DNA of 64,000 nucleotides from Actinomyces slackii (GTDB taxonomy: Bacteria > Actinomycetota > Actinomycetes > Actinomycetales > Actinomycetaceae). The stretch is taken from NCBI RefSeq assembly GCF_900637295.1, contig NZ_LR134363.1, positions 806,001-870,000 of the forward strand, given 5' to 3'. Each line of letters starts with the position of its first letter. The first letter of the stretch is position 1. The notes beneath the pieces are model-generated. The model was not told the origin of the DNA. It worked only from the letters and a program-made list of their open reading frames with translations, and did no database searches. Below are positions 43,180 through 53,148 of this stretch, piece by piece. Made by a program: the position numbers and the translations under genes.

Positions 43180-45153
43180 TCACCTCACCCCGTAGAGCCG
43201 GAAGGTGCGCAGCCCAGTGCGGTCCCTTTCCGCACCGGTGTCCAGAGCGACGACGAGACAGCCAGGGGCCGCCAGATAGCGCGGAACAAGAGCGGCGAAA
43301 TCCTCGTCCCGCCAACTCAGGTCATCTGTCTCATCGGGGCCGTGGGACCTTTCGTCGGAGACGATCGTCCATGGCACGGGAATCTCCAACGGTGCCTGAC
43401 CATTGGCGGGGGAGATGCGGATCGCAGTGGACTCCCTCCCCGAGGCATCGCGCCTCCAGACCCGCCCGGCCCTCGCGGCGCCGATCGATGAACTGTCCCC
43501 CGCGGCCGTCATGCTGCGACTGACCGGATCGAAGAGCGCGGCTGCGGCGGAACCGTCGACGGGGTCAGCGCTGTCGAGGTCGGTCAGAGCGGTGAGCTCG
43601 GGATAGGTGACGAGTTGGCCGGATGCGGTCGATGCGACCATATTGGGCCCCGAGGTTCGGCCCATGGGGATGGCCTCAACCTCGGTGCTGCCGCTCGCGG
43701 CGACGGCGTCAATGGAGACGGCCTGGCCGTCCCAGGCCGACAGCCTGGAACCGTTGGTCATATTGCCGGTATACGTGATCACCCAGCCTCCGACGACGAC
43801 GGGAATGTCCATGAAGGGATCGAGGCCTGCCTTGCTCAGCGTGATCGTCGCCGCCGGATCCGCATCGGGAACCAGAATGAGGTCCGCCAAGGAGAATCGT
43901 GGAGGGAGATTGTGGTTGACCCTGAGGATGAAGGTGGAGTGGCCGGCCGGCCCGGAGTAGCCGGGATCCCAGTCCTCGGGCGCATCCAGGGTCCACAGGC
44001 GGTGCCCGTCGGCCAGTGAGTAGGCTGAGGGGCCGATGAGGGCGGCCGAGTCGGTCATCTGGATCGTCAGTTCGTCGGGGGACAGGGACGTCTCGGTTGG
44101 GACCTGGGCGACGACCCGGCCGGTGAGGGCATCGAGAAGAACCACGATCATTCTCTGCGCATAATCGGAGAAGCGAGGGTCCCGGGTCTCGACGGTCACC
44201 GCCACGTGCTTGCCGTCGGGGCTGACGACCAGACGTGCGCGTCTGTCTCCATAGAGCGTGGGACCCCCGTAATCCACATCCGCGGCGCGGTAGGTCCACA
44301 GTGTGGTGCCGTTGTCGGGGTTGATGGCCTCGATGCCCTCGTGGGTCAGGATGAGGGGGCCGCGTGCACCGGCGGCGATGTCCAGGGCTTGTGCGCTGGT
44401 GGTGATGTCCTTGGTCCAGGCCACGGTGCTGGGGGCTGCTTGGGGGATGGCCGGTAGGGCGTCGTCGGGCACGGGGGCGGCGGTGGTGGCCTGCCCGGCC
44501 ACAGTCCTGACAGGCCCCGTCAGGTGGCGGGTCGCCAGGCCGTGGACTCCAGCCAGGACCAGGCAGGGCAGCAGCCCGACCGCCGTGGCCATAACAAGCC
44601 GCAGGGCCGTGTCGCGCCTGCGGATCAGACCCGGGCCCGAGGCCTCCTCCTGCTCCTCGGCGTCAGGCGGGCGGAGTCGGCCCCACCGAGCCGGGTCATT
44701 GGCCGCGCCTGGATCAATGCCGCTCATCCTGCGGCGCATGCGCAGCAGCGCCCCGGCGCCCAGGGCCATACCCACCAGGACAAGGGCCGCGATGAGCAGG
44801 TTCAGCCTGTCCGGCCGCTGCCCGCGCTCCCAGTAGATCTGCCACCATCCCAGGACGATGAAGCAGGATGGAGCCAGGACCACCAGGCTGATGGTGGACA
44901 GCTCAAGAGCATCGGCGACGACGTCGCGCCCCCGCCATCTGGCCAGCGCCCAGCCCAGGCCGGCGATGACCGCCGCGACACCCAGGGTGACAACCGCAGG
45001 GCTGAGGCTCATCCGCGTGGCGTCCTTGGAGAGCGTCTCGTCGTTGACATAGAGGCCCAGGGCGACGGCGACCAGCATGGTCACCAGGCTGACCAGGCGC
45101 AGCCCCCGCAGCGCCGTCGTGCTCCAGGGCACCTGCGGATCGATGCGCGTCAT
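43180..45153 (-). CDS. Propeller array type A, member A7
   Basis: 657 aa, sister of A8. The N-terminus QVPWSTTALRGLR is shared with A8 and unrelated to the MDSTSFRR start of A1-A3. Helices lie at about 18-36, 50-68, 80-102, 112-132 and 182-202. Blade AINPDNGTTLWTYRAADVD near 265. The cysteine pair found in A1-A6 is absent here (the same place reads SKAGLDPF and GGWVITYTGN), though APGC near the end is kept. The ATG overlaps the B7 stop (ATGA). These differences mark A7/A8 as a distinct branch of the family. Confidence 0.73.
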   Translation of the reverse strand: MTRIDPQVPWSTTALRGLRLVSLVTMLVAVALGLYVNDETLSKDATRMSLSPAVVTLGVAAVIAGLGWALARWRGRDVVADALELSTISLVVLAPSCFIVLGWWQIYWERGQRPDRLNLLIAALVLVGMALGAGALLRMRRRMSGIDPGAANDPARWGRLRPPDAEEQEEASGPGLIRRRDTALRLVMATAVGLLPCLVLAGVHGLATRHLTGPVRTVAGQATTAAPVPDDALPAIPQAAPSTVAWTKDITTSAQALDIAAGARGPLILTHEGIEAINPDNGTTLWTYRAADVDYGGPTLYGDRRARLVVSPDGKHVAVTVETRDPRFSDYAQRMIVVLLDALTGRVVAQVPTETSLSPDELTIQMTDSAALIGPSAYSLADGHRLWTLDAPEDWDPGYSGPAGHSTFILRVNHNLPPRFSLADLILVPDADPAATITLSKAGLDPFMDIPVVVGGWVITYTGNMTNGSRLSAWDGQAVSIDAVAASGSTEVEAIPMGRTSGPNMVASTASGQLVTYPELTALTDLDSADPVDGSAAAALFDPVSRSMTAAGDSSSIGAARAGRVWRRDASGRESTAIRISPANGQAPLEIPVPWTIVSDERSHGPDETDDLSWRDEDFAALVPRYLAAPGCLVVALDTGAERDRTGLRTFRLYGVR

Positions 45154-46439
45154 GAGCTGCCCATCAGTTGGGGCTCGCGGTAGACGGCGCTGTAGGTGTA
45201 ATTGCCGTCGACGGTGATGGCTTTGAAGGCGCTCTTGTGCTGGGTGCGGTCCCCACCGGGGATGGCCGATATCCAGGAGGAGGGCGTGAGGTTGAGATTC
45301 GGGCCGTCGCTGGTCTCCCACCATGAGGGGGTTTGCAGGAGCCAGACGAATCCGGTCATCGTGATCACCGGTTCCACGGCCAGGCCGGTGATATCGATTG
45401 GCGATCCGCTGGCAAGATCCACCAGCTCCCGACGCTCCTCAAACCACTCCTGGGAATCCGGAGCGATCCGACTGGAGCGGGCGGGATCGGGGAAGCGCTC
45501 CACCCAGCCGGAGGGGAACACGCGGTAGACCCCATCGATGCTGCGCTGCTGCTTACCGGAGACGGGATCGGCCAGGGAGACGGTCATGACGGGGCAGGCG
45601 TCCTCCCCGCACAGATCACCATTCCTCGTCATATCGGACCGGGGACTGAGCATCACCGTGCTGCCGGTCGAGCCCACGAGCCAACCTTTGGGGCTCCAGT
45701 GCGCCGGCTTGGCCTTGGGGGAGCTGAGGGAATAGGTAGAGATAGTCGAGCCCTCGGCTGCAAGGTTGGGCGAGGTCTGGACCGACAGCGCCTCATCGGT
45801 CAGCACCATGCTCAACACATGGTCGCGGCTCTCCACGGTGCGCACCACCTCTCCAGTCTTGGCGGACAGGACCACCACGGTGCGGGGGCCGGGGCGATCA
45901 GAGCCGCCGCCAGGAATGGGGGAGAGCAGGACGGCGATGTGCTCGCCATCCGGACTCGCGCGCAGGCCGTGTGCTTGGGGGAAACGGAAATTATTACCGT
46001 AGCCGTCCTGGAGATCGATCGTGGGCATGAGGCTGCGGTACCAGCGCGCTTCGCCAGTCGAGGGCTCCACAGAGATGACAGCGGTACCGGCCGTCGAGGC
46101 CTGCTCCTCGCTCGTCTCCTCCAGGTCGGCATGCGAGAGGAGGACCGGCCCATACGCCGTGGGCTGGGACCACAGCTCCGGCAAGTTCCCTTTGTTCCCA
46201 CTCGTATGGATCGTCCAGTCCCTATCCGATGACCCGGTCTTCGGCGAGGTGATGACCCCGGCGGCCTCGGCCTCTGCCGCCCCGCCCACAGAGCCCAGGT
46301 CCACTGTCACCGCAGGGCGGTCCTGCTCGGGATCGCGCCGCACCCACCACCAGATCGCGGTGGCGCTGACAACCAGGGCCACGACGAGCGCCGTCAGGCC
46401 GATGCGGGTCCGTAGGGAATCACGACGGATGCTGAGCAT
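45150..46439 (-). CDS. Propeller array type B, member B7
   Basis: 429-aa type B protein. The helix lies at about 13-33 (IGLTALVVALVVSATAIWWWV). Blades SVEPSTGEARWYRSLMP near 127 and VVLSAKTGEVVRTVESR near 195. The cysteine pair is CGEDAC near 268. The C-terminal segment, with KAITVDGNYTYSAVYREP, replaces the usual RTTLTM end, unlike any other member, so its tail has been exchanged or lost. Coupled on both sides: ATG 1 nt after the A8 stop, and its own TGA overlaps the A7 ATG. Confidence 0.7.
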   Translation of the reverse strand: MLSIRRDSLRTRIGLTALVVALVVSATAIWWWVRRDPEQDRPAVTVDLGSVGGAAEAEAAGVITSPKTGSSDRDWTIHTSGNKGNLPELWSQPTAYGPVLLSHADLEETSEEQASTAGTAVISVEPSTGEARWYRSLMPTIDLQDGYGNNFRFPQAHGLRASPDGEHIAVLLSPIPGGGSDRPGPRTVVVLSAKTGEVVRTVESRDHVLSMVLTDEALSVQTSPNLAAEGSTISTYSLSSPKAKPAHWSPKGWLVGSTGSTVMLSPRSDMTRNGDLCGEDACPVMTVSLADPVSGKQQRSIDGVYRVFPSGWVERFPDPARSSRIAPDSQEWFEERRELVDLASGSPIDITGLAVEPVITMTGFVWLLQTPSWWETSDGPNLNLTPSSWISAIPGGDRTQHKSAFKAITVDGNYTYSAVYREPQLMGSS

Positions 46440-46440
46440 G

Positions 46441-48600
46441 TCACCTCACCCCGTGAATGCGGTAGAGGCGGGGGCCGTAAGGGTCGCTTTCACTGGTGGC
46501 GTCCAGGACGATGAGGTGGCTTCCGGGGCTCGCCACGCACCAGATCGTCGGGGGTTGGTCAGGGTCCTCCTGCCAGACCGGTGTGCCCCCTTCGGTGTCG
46601 CCCCGCTCAGTGGTGTCGGTTGTCAGAGTCCAGGGCACGGGGATCTCCAGCGGTGCCTGACCATTGGCGGGGGCGACGCGGATCACGAGGGACTCCTGGC
46701 CGGAGTCGTTGATCGTCCGGACTCGGCCGACCTTGGTCGCGCCGATCGAGGGGCTCTCCGCAGCGGCGGTGACACGACGGGTCGCTGGATCGAAAAGCGC
46801 CGCCGCCCACACGTTCGCTTCTGGTATCGGGTATCGATCGGCTATCCACGACCTGGGAGCAGCATCGTTGAGGGTGCTGAGATCCGGGTAGGTGACGAGT
46901 TGGCCGGAGGCCTGGGAGGCAACGGCATTGACCCCGGAGGTGATGCCCACGGGGATGGTCTCCACATCGGTGCTCCCGGCTGCAGCCACCTCGTCGATAT
47001 TGATGACCATGCCCTGGGAGGGCGCGGCCCATGTCCCGTCCACCTGCGGCTCCTGGCTGATGAGAACCCAGCCGTCCACGACGACCACGGAGAGATTCTT
47101 CATGATGCCGATAGGATCGATGGCCGCGGAGGGGAGCGTTGTGGTGTCCTGCGGATCGGAGTCGGGGGCGAGGGTGAGGTTGACGGCTTTGTTCCGCCCT
47201 CGGTGATCCTGCTCCTCCGTGACGCCGAGGATGAAGGTGGAGTGACCGGCCGGACCGGAGTAGCCGGGTTCCCAGTCCTTGGGCTTGTCCAGGGTCCACA
47301 GGCGGTGTCCGTCGTCCAGTGAGTAGGTCGTGCGGTCGATCAGGGCGGCCGAGTCAGTCATCTGAATCGTCGGGTTCGTGAACTCCTGCTCTTCGATCGG
47401 GATCTGGGCCGTGACCCGGCCGGTCACGGCATCCAGGATGACGACGATGGCATGGGAGGCCTTGGGGAAGTCGGAGGTACTCGAATCGATGATGACGGCG
47501 ACGTGCTTGCGGTCCGGGCTGGTGACCAGACGAATCGGATGGTCCAGGGTCCCGTCCTCAACCTCTACGTAGTCCGCCTTCGTGGGGCGGTAGGACCAGA
47601 GAGTGGTGCCGTCGTCTGAGCTGATGGCCTCGATGCCTTCGTGGGTCAGGATGATGGGGCCGCGGGCTCCGGCGGCGATGTCGATGGCGTCTGCTTCGGT
47701 GGTGATGTCCTTGGTCCAGGCCACGGTGCTGGGGGCGGCCGAGGAGATGGCCGGTAGGGCGTCGTCGGGCACGGGGGCGGTGGTGGCCGCCTGCGCGGCC
47801 ACGGTGGTGGGAAGCCCGGGCAGGATCTGGAGGGCCAGGGCGTAGGCGCAGGCCAGGACCAGGCAGGGCATGAGTCCTGCAGTCACGGCCGTCAGGGTCC
47901 TGCCCCTCGTCACCGGTATGCGAGTCGCGCCGACACCGGGCTCATTCTTCTGGGCATCCGCATCGTCGGGAGCCTCGGCGCTCTCGGACGCGCTCCTCGC
48001 TGTCTCGTCGTGCTTCACGTCGTCGGCCTGTGTGGCCTCGTCCGGCTCCAGGCTCGCCAACCGCTCCCCAGCACTGTCCTGGTCCTTTTCCTCGGAGGCG
48101 ACGCGGGAGCCAAGACGGGCCCACCGGGCCGGGTTGTCAGGATCCTCGATCTCCATGCCGCTGAGGTCCCGCCGGATGCGCAGAAGAAGGTCGGCCAGGA
48201 CGGCCAGGCCCACGAGGATGAATCCGGCGGCTGCCAGCGCGAGTTTCGTCGAGTGCTGGCCGTAGTCCTGGTAGATCGCCCACCAGGAGCGCAGGCAGAG
48301 CCCGCTGCCGTACAGGGCGATCAGGCTCACGGTCGACAGGGGCAGGACGTCGCGGGCGATCCAGTGCTCCGGGCCGACGATGGGCAGGAGTCGCCAGACC
48401 CAGACCATGATGATGACGAGGGCACTGATCTGCGCCGCTTGGTGGGGGACGCCCGGCGCGTCCTTGACGGTTCCGGCTTCGTGGTAGAGCACGAACACCA
48501 GGAGGGATCCCACGATGCCGCCGATGCGCAGTCCCCGCAGCGCCGTCGTGCTCCAGGGCACGTGGGGCAGGGCCTGGGGGACTCCAGCCGTGCGAACCAT
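46441..48600 (-). CDS. Propeller array type A, member A8 (operon head)
   Basis: 719 aa, the largest member counted from ATG 48600. Helices lie at about 25-43, 58-75, 88-108, 120-140 and 240-262. A long charged cytoplasmic loop between helices 4 and 5 contains SEEKDQDSAGERLASLEPDE and other acidic runs. Blade AISSDDGTTLWSYRPTKADY near 327. Lacks the cysteine pair of A1-A6 and also the terminal cysteine (SPGSHLIVL). I preferred ATG 48600 to the in-frame GTG 48618 because a -10 element ends exactly 7 nt before the ATG, matching the other operon heads, and neither start has a ribosome site. Confidence 0.72.
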   Translation of the reverse strand: MVRTAGVPQALPHVPWSTTALRGLRIGGIVGSLLVFVLYHEAGTVKDAPGVPHQAAQISALVIIMVWVWRLLPIVGPEHWIARDVLPLSTVSLIALYGSGLCLRSWWAIYQDYGQHSTKLALAAAGFILVGLAVLADLLLRIRRDLSGMEIEDPDNPARWARLGSRVASEEKDQDSAGERLASLEPDEATQADDVKHDETARSASESAEAPDDADAQKNEPGVGATRIPVTRGRTLTAVTAGLMPCLVLACAYALALQILPGLPTTVAAQAATTAPVPDDALPAISSAAPSTVAWTKDITTEADAIDIAAGARGPIILTHEGIEAISSDDGTTLWSYRPTKADYVEVEDGTLDHPIRLVTSPDRKHVAVIIDSSTSDFPKASHAIVVILDAVTGRVTAQIPIEEQEFTNPTIQMTDSAALIDRTTYSLDDGHRLWTLDKPKDWEPGYSGPAGHSTFILGVTEEQDHRGRNKAVNLTLAPDSDPQDTTTLPSAAIDPIGIMKNLSVVVVDGWVLISQEPQVDGTWAAPSQGMVINIDEVAAAGSTDVETIPVGITSGVNAVASQASGQLVTYPDLSTLNDAAPRSWIADRYPIPEANVWAAALFDPATRRVTAAAESPSIGATKVGRVRTINDSGQESLVIRVAPANGQAPLEIPVPWTLTTDTTERGDTEGGTPVWQEDPDQPPTIWCVASPGSHLIVLDATSESDPYGPRLYRIHGVR

Positions 48601-48607
48601 GATGGGT

Positions 48608-48637
48608 ATTGTGCCCACATCACAAAGAAAATGTCAC
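48608..48637 (-). promoter_or_regulatory. Promoter of the A8-B7-A7-B6 operon
   Basis: GTGACA (-35, 48632-48637), 18-nt spacer, CACAAT (-10, 48608-48613), 7 nt, ATG 48600. Same geometry as the A5 and A6 promoters, with a different spacer sequence. Confidence 0.62.
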
Positions 48638-48716
48638 GATTTGGTGACGGCGTCTCGGTGAACGGCTGTCATCGGCGGCGCCCGTCGTCGTCCAGTGGGC
48701 CCAGGCGCCTCCCGGC

Positions 48717-49787
48717 TCAGCGCGTCGCCACAGTCACCAGGAAGGCCACGCACATGACGATCTCCACGACCCCCATGGTCCCGGGGCGAAGCGGCCGGTG
48801 GCGGGTGCGCGCCAGATGCCACTGCCACAGGGGCATGATCAGGCTGCGCAGCGCCAGCACCACCCACAGTGCGGCGTGGGACCAGGGCAGGTAGCCGCCC
48901 GTCGCGGCCCACACCACCCCCGCGGCCACCGCGGAATGCGCCACCACGGTCCCGGTCAGGAGCGGATAGTTGAAGCGCTCGCGGATCATCGACTTGATGT
49001 AGGGCACCGTCCCGCCGAAGTACGCGGCCGTCAGCCCCGTGACCAGCCACATCCACTGCCATCCCGTCAGCGCCCCATTGGGGGAGGACCCCGGCAGGCT
49101 CGCGACATTGGCCGTTCCCAGGAAGCCCCCCGCCCCGCTCACGGCCAGACTGTAGGTGACCGCCGCCATGAGGGAGGCGGCGCTCGTCGTCGCCAGCCCT
49201 GAGATCAGCGAGCGCTCGTGCCCCCGCCACACCTGATGCGCGGCGACGGCGAACAGCGGGGCCAGGGGCACCACCCACTGGATGAGGTAGGGAGCGGCCA
49301 GGAGGACCAGAAGGCCCAGCAGCGCCGTCCAGCCCGTGTAGATGATGAGGGGGAGCAGCAGGAGGGCGCGCTTGCGCGGCGAGCGCGTGCGCAGCCACTG
49401 CGACCAGGCCCAGTAGGTCAGGTAGGCCCCCCACCAGGCGGGCAGGAAGATGAGGTTGACCCAGGAGAACCCGCCGACCACCCAGCCGACGACCGGGGGG
49501 AGGACCAGCATGGACCAGGCGCCGTGCTGATTGGGCACCCAGGCCTTGCGGCCGGGCTGCTGGCGAATCTGCTCCTGGGTGGGCTTGGGGGACGGCTGGG
49601 GCTTGCCGGTGGAGAGCATGATGTCGTCGGCAGGGCCCGGTCGGGACTGGTGGGAGGGCGCCGAGCGCGGCGCCGGGGGGTCCGACGGCGCAGCATCCTC
49701 CAGCGGGGCCGGCTCGGCGGCCTCGGGCTGCTGACTGATGCGCTCCACCCTGCGCTGGGAGGGTCCGGACGGGCGGGACTGGCTCAC
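48717..49787 (-). CDS. YwiC-like integral membrane protein
   Basis: 356 aa. A Pro/Ser/Ala-rich cytoplasmic N-terminus of about 85 residues leads into the YwiC-like domain, which opens with the characteristic PNQHGAWSML, followed by about nine hydrophobic helices. GTVPYIKSMIRERFN lies between two of the helices. Proteins of this family are found across actinobacteria and Bacillus with unknown substrate; a role next to anaerobic respiration genes is known for B. subtilis ywiC but no such neighbours exist here. I chose GTG 49787, which lies 7 nt after TAGGCT, over the open frame extending to 49874, whose extra part runs into the hairpin repeat. Confidence 0.8.
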   Translation of the reverse strand: MSQSRPSGPSQRRVERISQQPEAAEPAPLEDAAPSDPPAPRSAPSHQSRPGPADDIMLSTGKPQPSPKPTQEQIRQQPGRKAWVPNQHGAWSMLVLPPVVGWVVGGFSWVNLIFLPAWWGAYLTYWAWSQWLRTRSPRKRALLLLPLIIYTGWTALLGLLVLLAAPYLIQWVVPLAPLFAVAAHQVWRGHERSLISGLATTSAASLMAAVTYSLAVSGAGGFLGTANVASLPGSSPNGALTGWQWMWLVTGLTAAYFGGTVPYIKSMIRERFNYPLLTGTVVAHSAVAAGVVWAATGGYLPWSHAALWVVLALRSLIMPLWQWHLARTRHRPLRPGTMGVVEIVMCVAFLVTVATR

Positions 49788-49837
49788 GCGGGTAAGCCTA
49801 GCCTCTCCATGGAACCCGCAGCGGCCCTGTGTACCCT

Positions 49838-49912
49838 GCGCCGAGGTAGACATTTTCCGCCGAGGTAGACACATTCACCGTCTACCTCGGCGGGAAATGT
49901 CTACCTCGACGC
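49838..49912. repeat. 75-bp palindromic repeat, copy 1
   Basis: Two nested inverted units: GCCGAGGTAGAC, then CGCCGAGGTAGAC, loop ACATTCACC, GTCTACCTCGGCG, then GTCTACCTCG. The whole forms a stem of about 33 bp. A second copy lies at 51271-51346 with the loop in the opposite orientation. It is placed downstream of the acetyltransferase gene and probably terminates its transcript. Confidence 0.75.
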
Positions 49913-49955
49913 AAGAAGGGAGGCGCAACGGCGCAGGAGGGCGACGGCGAGGCCT

Positions 49956-50471
49956 CTACGCCGCCCTGCCCAGTCGCAGGCGCATCTGGTGCCAGGCGAC
50001 CCCGCCGTGCTGGGAGCCGCTGATCCCCTCGTCAACGAATCCCAGGCGGGCGTAGAAGCCCACCAGCTCGGGCAGGCAGGTCAGGACCAGGCCCTGACGC
50101 CCCTGGTGCGCGCACTGCTCGACGACGTGGCGCAGCAGCGCAGTGGCCAGGCCGCGCCCCTGGGCGGCGGGGGCGGTGGCCACGCTGAAGATCATCTGCC
50201 AGGCCCCGGAGGGGCTGTGGTGGGAGGCGTCGGCGAACATGGCATCGGTCAGATCAGGGTCATCGGTGCACAGGCCGTTGACCATGGCCAGCAGCTCTCC
50301 GCCCTCCTCGAGCAGCCAGACATGATCGGGGAAGTGGGCGAGGCGCCCGGCGATGGCCTGGGCGCTCGCGGCCTGCTCGGGCGGGAAGCATGTGGCCTCC
50401 AGGGCGGTGATGGCGCCGGCGTCGCCCGCCGTGGCCGTGCGGATGCTCCAGGTGGGGCTCGTACTGCTCAT
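49956..50471 (-). CDS. GNAT-family N-acetyltransferase
   Basis: 171-aa acetyltransferase. The acetyl-CoA-binding motif is visible as VATAPAAQGRGLATALLRHVV near residue 103, followed by GFYARLGFVDEG near 145, both typical of GNAT enzymes. The N-terminal TATAGDAGAITALEATCFPPE matches the usual first helix. The substrate cannot be told; the closest general type is a small-molecule or ribosomal-protein-like acetyltransferase. I chose ATG 50471, which lies 6 nt after CATAGT with GTGAAA 17 nt farther up, rather than a longer open frame that lacks signals. Confidence 0.82.
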   Translation of the reverse strand: MSSTSPTWSIRTATAGDAGAITALEATCFPPEQAASAQAIAGRLAHFPDHVWLLEEGGELLAMVNGLCTDDPDLTDAMFADASHHSPSGAWQMIFSVATAPAAQGRGLATALLRHVVEQCAHQGRQGLVLTCLPELVGFYARLGFVDEGISGSQHGGVAWHQMRLRLGRAA

Positions 50472-50586
50472 GAGCCCACTATGCCCTCGCGGCGAGGGTG
50501 TTTCACAGACGGCGGGTCGCCGGGGCTCCGCCGTCGGGCTGGGAGTTCCCGGTGCGGAACGCAATGAGGTGGAGGCGGGCGCCTGG

Positions 50587-50706
50587 GCTCGCGTCGACGA
50601 CGAGGGTCTGCGTATCGGACGAGGGTTCGCGTCATCCGACTGGGGTTAGCACAGGGGCGATTGACGCAAAGGCTCGTCGTCGACGCAAAGGCTCGTCCGC
50701 GCCGCG
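50587..50706. repeat. Intergenic hairpin repeat, copy 2
   Basis: Shares with copy 1 at 14211 a 38-bp identical block running from CGAGGGTTCGCGTC through the core to GGTTAGCACAGGGG. On the right are two 19-bp units (GACGCAAAGGCTCGTC plus 3 nt). On the left are inverted relatives (GACGAGGGTCTGCGTATC and GGACGAGGGTTCGCGTC). This copy lies between divergent genes, so a terminator role does not fit both copies. Confidence 0.75.
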
Positions 50707-50767
50707 TGCCCGGGTGCCGCGAGGGACTGGATGTGCAGTAAAGTGGTTGTGATGGGAGGGGGCTAGA

Positions 50768-51208
50768 GTGTTGTGTGCTGCCGGATGGCGGAGGCGGCCG
50801 ATGGTCTTTTTTGCGTTCTCCGCCATTGTTGTGGCTCTTGCAGTTTCAGTCGTCGCGCTACTCTACTTCAGACCAGTGACCCGCGAAGTCCCCTTGCCGG
50901 CGGGATCGAGTGGCGGCGAGGTCGTGCTGGTTGGAATGGGGAGGCCTCCGGAGGTGGCCGGAGGGACGGTTCTGCCGGGGCGGATGAGGGCTGATCGAGG
51001 CGAATGGGTCGGTGTCATTATATGGTCGGGAGGCGGGGATCGGCGTGAGATTGAATTGCGACTCGGGGAGAGTGAGAAAGTGAACGAGGCTGGTCGAATC
51101 ACGCTTCTAGCAGTAAATCCTGCGCCGCTTATTTCGCTTCCCGGGCACGGAGAGGGTGGCGGTTGGAGGTATAAGCTCTACGTTGTCCAGGACGTCAGCT
51201 CTCGCTGA
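50768..51208 (+). CDS. Membrane-anchored small protein, unknown function
   Basis: 146 aa, not recognised. A basic N-terminus (AAGWRRRP) and one strong hydrophobic helix (about 12-33, MVFFAFSAIVVALAVSVVALLYF) point to a single-pass protein with a soluble exterior domain of about 110 residues, predicted mostly beta. The domain contains GGEVVLVGMGRPPEVAGGTVL and ends with WRYKLYVVQDV. GTG start with GGAGGG about 8 nt upstream. Followed by the second 75-bp palindrome, probably its terminator. Slightly lower GC than the neighbouring pgm gene. Confidence 0.6.
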   Translation: MLCAAGWRRRPMVFFAFSAIVVALAVSVVALLYFRPVTREVPLPAGSSGGEVVLVGMGRPPEVAGGTVLPGRMRADRGEWVGVIIWSGGGDRREIELRLGESEKVNEAGRITLLAVNPAPLISLPGHGEGGGWRYKLYVVQDVSSR

Positions 51209-51270
51209 TGCGAGTTAAAAACGTTGTTGATGAGGGGCTATGCCTTTGAAGGCTGCTGGGATCGGCACCC

Positions 51271-51346
51271 CGTGCCGAGGTAGACGTTTCCCGCCGAGAT
51301 AGACGGTGAATGTGTCTACCTCGGCGGGAAATGTCTACCTCGGCGC
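51271..51346. repeat. 75-bp palindromic repeat, copy 2 (inverted loop)
   Basis: Same stem as 49838-49912, but the loop reads GGTGAATGT instead of ACATTCACC, so the element is flipped relative to copy 1. It carries small changes in one arm. It lies between the convergent small membrane protein and pgm genes and can serve as a bidirectional terminator. Confidence 0.75.
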
Positions 51347-51369
51347 AGAAGAGGGGAGGGAGCGCGGGC

Positions 51370-53052
<1,683 letters not shown>

Positions 53053-53148
53053 GGTGGCAGTGTGTCATGGGACACCGTCAGAGCCGAGCATGTCCACTGA
53101 CCGGACGGAATTCATGTGACCAGTAGGACGGCATGGAAACGATCCCAC

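Noticed and set aside
14375..48600. Type A and B proteins as PQQ-dependent dehydrogenases or BamB
   Set aside because: The blade motifs resemble PQQ-type repeats, but there is no cofactor-site pattern, helices precede the propeller, and a Gram-positive actinobacterium lacks the BamB outer-membrane context.
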